NCBI RefSeq assembly: GCF_033958435.1
Contig: NC_134137.1
Coordinates: 113,284,501 to 113,348,500 of the forward strand
Length of the DNA: 64,000 nt
Direction of reading: 5' to 3'
Origin: Carettochelys insculpta
Taxonomy: Eukaryota; Chordata; Testudines; Carettochelyidae
In this document: one piece after another, positions 58,281 to 64,000 of the stretch
How positions within the stretch are numbered: position 1 is the stretch's first letter
Layout: the number at the start of each line of letters is the position of its first letter
Notes under the pieces: generated by a model
Database searches by the model: none
Seen by the model: the letters and a program-made list of their open reading frames with translations, nothing else
Told to the model about the DNA's origin: nothing
Made by a program: the position numbers and the translations under genes

Positions 58281-61200
58281 AAGTAGAGCAGACATGTAAC
58301 AGTCAGACTAGACCAACTCAAAGGATAATAGACAGTATCTGTCTTCCCTGAAATATGAAATTTTGTTCCCTAAAATCTAAGCTTTAAAAAAGGAAATAAA
58401 AAAATAAATCCTTGGCATTTAAGATTGCAAGGACCACATTAAAAATATGAACCGAGAATAAAACCATGCATTTAAGTGTCACTGAATGATAGGATGACTA
58501 AAACTGTAGCCGATAGACAAGAGCTGCTCCTTATCCACCTATATATTTTGTTGCCTCTGGAATCTTATAATGAAAATGCAAAGGCAGGCACTGATCAGCA
58601 GAGTAGCCAAGGAAGGAGAGAGATGAGCATATGAAAGTATGTACAGGCTATTAAGAGAGGTATTGTCCTTTAACATCTCTTTTTGCCATCTTAATTAGGT
58701 AGACCTTAGAAAAATAACACTGTGGGTTGAGAATTACATCTTCCTGTCAATGGTTTCCTGATTATTAATGCAGAAAAGTATTTAACAATTGCAGCAAGTA
58801 CAAAATAAATTCACATAGGAGTTATTCTTATGCTTTATATTTTTACATGCACATGCTCCATTCTGGAAGGGTTAAACTTATTTACAATTGTTATACATAA
58901 TATCATTCAAAGGGTGCAATTCATCCCAGGACAGAGAACCACCTTGTGCACTTTTTTGCAGACTTCAGTGGGATGTAAATAATGCATAAGACCTTTTGCT
59001 GACACTTAACCCTGTGCAGATGGCCTCCTTCTTTTGGCAATTTCTATTTTTTAACTGTATACACATGCTATAACTTTCTAATCTAAAATGTTGCAACATT
59101 ATTTTCAGTTATGTATAGACATATTTGGTAGGGGAGATTATTTATTTGTAATGTAGATTTCAAGGGAGAATGGAACTTTTCTTTTGAATAGCTTGTTTAA
59201 TCTTCTGTACGTCTGTGTACAAGATTCTGCTAGAGAGATGTTGTTACTATTTGATATTCTGATCTGTAGATATCACATGTGGATTTTGTATTTCAGATTC
59301 TGAAAACTCAAGTACAGCTATGAAAGAAAATTCCCTTTCTCCCCCTAGAATTGTAGTGAATGTGAACCAGATTTTTTAACTGCCTGTTAGAGTGGTGATT
59401 GCTTTGGCCATCAGTACTCAATCAGATTTCTAGTACAGCCTCTCATATAAAGTAACTCACAACAGAAACATAATGCAGGTTATGAATTAGTCTCATGATG
59501 CTTAGTTTTAATGTTACCTAGGGAATTAAACATGACATTGACATTAATTCAGTGATTTAAATAGAAGTAGCAAAATCCTGCTGGTGGTTACAATGGTGGT
59601 CCACTGAGTTTAATTAAATAACTCTCTATTTAAATAACTCAACACAACAGATGAGTATGCATCTGTTACTTCCTGTGTTATAGGTCACTTCTCCACTGTT
59701 GGTGCAAGAAACAAGCTTTTAGGCTTACACAGAGTTCTTCTTTAAAAAAAGTGTCGTCCCAATAAAAACATTACTTCACTCACCTTGTTGCTCTAATATC
59801 CTGCAACCAATATGGCTACAAAACCACTATCATTTTCAGAACAGACTTTGACCCACTCTTTCTAATCTGTCCACCTCATTCCACATGGGTAAGAAAAGCA
59901 TCATTCTGTCATTGTATAGTGTGGCAAGCAATTGATGAGTAAAGAACACAATTATGTAGTTAAACTGAAATGCAGTGAAAACCACTGTAAAGTGATTTTC
60001 CCTGACGGGAGATACCTGTAGAACCTCAGAATTCCTCAGGATAACCTAAAATTCTGATAGTGTGTGGCTAAAAAAAGTTTCAGCTAGAGGATTTTAGAAC
60101 TTTTTTCCCCAGTACAACTCTCCTAGCTCCATCTCATATCCATGATAAGAATCTCATGCCAAACTTAGTTGAATGGGTTGGTTATTCTTGCACCAGTTTT
60201 TCTTTACTTTTTAGTTTTTAGTTTGTCACTTGAATGTGTTACTCATACTCCCTTCCTGCCTCACTCCCTCACACTGTCTTTCTCATACACTTGTTTTCAA
60301 ATGTGTTTTCCTCTTCTGTACTTTTAAAAGAAAAAACTATTTGGACACATGTGGATTTAAACCCCTATCCAACTCATTTCCAATGTTTGGACCTTATTAA
60401 TCACCCTTGATAAAATGAAGGATATAGCAAAATATCATGATCCCAAAATTTAACAAACATAATCACCTGTTTTTTTCTCACCACTAGTTGATAATTACCT
60501 AGCAATTTCACATAGACAGCTTCAAGATATTAAATGTTAGTATTCATTAAGGGAATTAATAGCAAATATTTCTATACAGACTCCCTGTGCGCCCAGTTTA
60601 TGGAGTACATTAGTTTCTGAGGGTTTTTTTTTAGTGTACAATAGAGTAAAAACATTTGCTTTATATTATCTCTTAGGTCTTTGCTGTATTAACATCAGGA
60701 GCATGTCTATTTGCTGTTAGAGAGGTTGGTGCGGCCCCAAAATCAAGGTACTTGGTGCATAAAATGTTGCTGTTTCAGAGTCTCTTTTTGTTCCACACCG
60801 GAAAAAAAAGTAACTTTTTGAAATTTTTGCAACTCCTCTTCCCTGAAAAAAATAAAGAACCCAAGACCTGGGAGAATGATACAGCTGCTCCCAAATAATG
60901 CAGTACCTTCCTTGTTAAGATGCTCATGTGGGATGTGGAAGACCCTTCTTCAAGTCTTCCTATAGCAGATTCGGACAAGGGATGTGAGCATTGTCTCCCA
61001 CATCCCATCTGACTATAGAGTTAGTTTCTCTCTCCTGTTTCAGCTGTTCCAGTTAGTATAAAGAGTTAAATGTTCACTGGGCCAAAGAAAAACTGGTTCT
61101 GCAGTCTAGTAGAGGCAGCTCTTCTTTAAGCCAAGCAAGTAGTGGATCCTTGGTCTCCAACATGCCAATTGACTTCCCTCATCACCAGTATATTGATCAT

Positions 61201-63332
61201 TGATAGTTTTTTTTTTTCTCTCACACTGCAAATTCTATTTTGGACATGAGTAAACCTTCCAAAGAGAAGTTGTGTTTAAAAAAACAAACAAAAGAAAAGT
61301 TTTGGCTTAGACAAATCGGAATGTTCTGACAAAAACCATTCTATCAAAAATTCCTGACTAGCTCTATTTAGGAGTAAAAAGATGATTTACTTAATCTCTG
61401 GATTGCAATTGCTGAAGTCCATGTTTTTTAGCCACACTTTTCCAGCTAAACTGTTTTTGTGGGCTTTTTACCATTCATTGGTACTGAAAAAAATATCTAA
61501 TACGTCTTCATCAAATTTAGTTTCTGGTCTTCATGGTAGTTGTCGCATAACATTAACATTCTTGGGGCACATTAGAATCCATGATTATGCTTATAACTCC
61601 TTTATCAAGAGGAACATTTTAGGACTACTGATGTCAACAGTGTTAGCTTAGCTTCTTCATGTGTTTTTATAGGTGCATCCACAGATGATTTCAAGACTTT
61701 TAAACAAAAGCTGTCAAATGAGAAATGTGGAAATCGGGTATATGCCTATCTCAAGCTGATTCATTAGATTTAATGCTAAAAAGTTGAAGCCTCCCTTTTT
61801 AAATTTTAATTCTTTTTAGACTTACTCCTTGAAGACTTCCTAAAGGCAAACATGTCATATCAAACTATCAGAGGTTTTTTAATCACTAAAGAGTTAGAGA
61901 GATGTGGAATTTCACAAATAGCCTAGTCTGTTTAAGTCAGACTTTCTTATAGTCTCCATCACACATTTTTTAGGGCGTGAACATATAGGTATGGACAGGA
62001 AGGCTTCACATAAAGAAACATAGACTGACTGATCAGATAGAAGCCTTGCTAGGAAAAGGTCTATAGTAAGATGTGTCTTTGGAAATTATTTTTTTCCTCA
62101 ACCCATCTCCAAAGGCAAAGATATATGTATCAGTCCCCAGAATAGTCTGCAAAGCAGTGATGCTCTTGCACAGTATTTTAAGCAATATGAAATTTTATCC
62201 ATCCTTACACTCATTGTATGGACAGATGGCAGGAGCTAGGCTAATCTTTCTCTGATTTTAACACAGAATGTTCTCTGTCAGTCCCAAACATATAAAAAAT
62301 AATAATACCAGGATGTCCACTAGTTGCAGACTAAATGTCCATGAAGACATGCCTCTGCAGTCTTTATCAGAAAGGCTGAAAAGGCTTTTATATTCAAAAG
62401 CATTAACTGAGCTACTTATCACTTCCACTCATCTCTACAGCTGAGTTTTCCTGCCTGGAGACACAGAAGAAAGAGGCTAGATGCTGTTTGTGCAGATATA
62501 AATGTGGCTTTTTATAGTTTTGTTCACTGATTACTGGGTGCACCTTCTAACGAAGGACTTGGAGAATTCTGTTATTCTTTTCTTCTGTCTTCAACATACC
62601 ACAAATGTTCTAACATGTCAGAAATTCATCAAGACAAGATCAAGGTTCAGATTCAGAGACGCATCTGTGCAGAGGTGTTCAGACGTGATTGACCAGTGTA
62701 CAACTAGATATAACTTCCATTTCCTTAGGGTGAAATATATGTATGTATTAAATGGTAGGTGTGCTATCTTCCAGGTGTTTGTGTGAATGCTCTACCAATA
62801 CAATATGTGTTAGACATTCGTACAAAACAATAAGTAGCCATGAGTAAAAATATGTCCATTTAGCACACGACCACTGATTTTAGCTGTAGGCATCCAATAG
62901 CCTTGTATATAAAGATCCTCATAATTATCTTTGTATATTTATCAGGTGCTTTTATTAACATTGAACAGAATATTTTATGACATAATTAAGGTTCCTTGAA
63001 AGATGGATGAGCTCATTATTTTTCTTGATGAGATGACAACATCATGATATCACTTGTAACACTGTGTCTATCTTGTTGCTTGTCTTATTTTCGTATATTA
63101 TGGTGTTGGGGACATAGTCAATATGGTCACTGATACCTCCACTATACAGGTAACTTTCAGAAACACATTTCTCTTCAGTAGAAACTAACTTGACTGGTTT
63201 ACCCACCATCTTGCTGTGCTGGTGTTTATACTTCATGTAGAAAAATCTGGCTGTGGCTTAACCTACGCGCTATAAGGTCCTCCATAAGTGTTATTTTAAT
63301 TTCAGGGTTCACCACTGTTAATCTGGCATCTT
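58281..63332. other. 5 kb of unrecognised AT-rich sequence
   Basis: No recognisable repeat family, coding exon or RNA. The frames at 60775, 61382, 62502 and 63042 have no domains that I can name. This is the largest repeat-poor block and the likeliest place for conserved non-coding host sequence, but nothing in the sequence alone shows this. Confidence 0.4.
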
Positions 63333-63777
63333 GGACTATGTCTACACTAGAGGGTTTTGTCAGTTAAACAGCCATTTTACCAACAAAACCCATGGAGCAT
63401 CCAGATTCCCAAGGTGTTCTGTTGACAGTAAGATGACAGAATGCAGCACTTTTGTGGACAAGTGTACCTCATTCCCTGTGAGGAATAACCCCACTCTCAG
63501 CAGAGATCTGTCAACAGAAAGCTGGTCTGGATGTTCCAGGGTGTCCACGGTTGATAGACAGGGCTTCTGGGACACTGGGCAGCCGTGTCTGCTGTGCTTC
63601 TGGTTGGGTGTTTTTTTGAGAGAGTGGCGGGGGAGTGCAGCTGCTGTCTGTTGACAAAGCAGATCATGCTTACAATGCACTTGGCAGTTTCTCTGCAATC
63701 TGTCGACAGAAGTTTTGTCAGAAGATATCTTCCTACAAAAACTTCTGTTGACAAATCTACGTAATCTAGACATAGCC
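63333..63777. mobile_element. MITE of the TGTTGACAGA family, full length
   Basis: GGACTATGTCTACACTAGAGG on the left pairs with the complement of GGCTATGTCTAGATTACG on the right. CTGTTGACAGTAAGATGACAG and ATCTGTCGACAGAAGTTTTG repeat the family's inner motifs. The flanks CTT and ATT differ by one base. Confidence 0.8.
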
Positions 63778-63976
63778 ATTAAGGTGAAGGTGAATATTAG
63801 TGGAAATTTCTAATTTGAAATTGATTAAATATGGATAAAAAGGGGGCGGGGGAAATGGATACACTTTTCAATTTTTTCTCAATTTTTACCAGCTGTATTA
63901 ACTGACCATAACTGAAAATTAAAAAAAAAAATGAAATATATTTGCTGTTCAGAGCATGTGTCATGTATAACATCAG

Positions 63977-64000
63977 AGCTGCGTCTACACGTGCACGCTA
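63977..64000. mobile_element. Start of a Harbinger-derived MITE, cut by the window end
   Basis: AGCTGCGTCTACACGTGCAC and the next four bases repeat the left end of the copies at 19576 and 44177. The rest lies outside the window. Confidence 0.75.

Noticed and set aside
1..64000. CRISPR arrays, operons, bacterial promoters or a defence system
   Set aside because: Composition and repeats are those of a vertebrate nuclear genome. The spaced units at 8691-8863 have irregular spacers inside a transposon and are not a CRISPR array.

Overview
The window looks like non-coding DNA from a large vertebrate genome, most likely a non-avian sauropsid and probably a turtle. That placing rests on the repeat content as I recognise it by eye: CR1 LINEs ending in the CR1 tail (ATTCTATG-type octamers), Penelope-like elements, a PIF/Harbinger transposon with its two genes, a MIR-like SINE, and a very large number of short inverted-repeat elements whose ends read GGCTACGTCTACAC or close to it. 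I could not recognise any host protein-coding exon, rRNA, tRNA gene or CRISPR array. Nearly every long reading frame lies in a mobile element or is a chance frame.

Layout. 1-6.4 kb: mostly unrecognised sequence with two degenerate tandem repeats, a MIR-like remnant and one tRNA-like SINE. 6.4-11.2 kb: a CR1 copy (+ strand) split by a 2.3 kb insertion and hit at its 3' tail by a Harbinger MITE. 11.3-21.9 kb: a field of MITEs, a decayed second Harbinger lineage at 13.9-14.5 kb and palindromic Penelope ends at 14.6-14.8 kb. 22.8-25.8 kb: an old CR1 carrying three MITEs, a microsatellite and a LINE 3' fragment. 26.9-30.8 kb: a full-length but decayed Harbinger element with a split transposase gene (+) and a convergent Myb/SANT-like gene (-). 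31-37 kb: a few MITEs in AT-rich sequence. 37.3-40 kb: a LINE (-) split by a CR1 (-). 40.8-43.3 kb: an old Penelope element (-) split by a younger one with a 13-bp target duplication and a head-to-head structure. 43.5-58.3 kb: more MITEs, a fourth CR1 (48.1-49.2 kb) and three more Penelope terminal fragments, two of them head-to-head. 58.3-63.3 kb: about 5 kb of AT-rich sequence in which I see nothing. 63.3-64 kb: one MITE and the start of another.

How the parts relate. The 26.9 kb Harbinger element shares its ends and sub-terminal sequence with the 0.7 kb MITEs at 10.5, 19.6 and 44.2 kb, so these are best read as its internally deleted derivatives. Many other MITE families with unrelated interiors keep much the same outer end and often make 3-bp target duplications, so one transposase lineage may have moved them all; that last step is inference. 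The nesting gives relative ages: the older LINE, old CR1 and old Penelope copies host the younger CR1, MITE and Penelope insertions.
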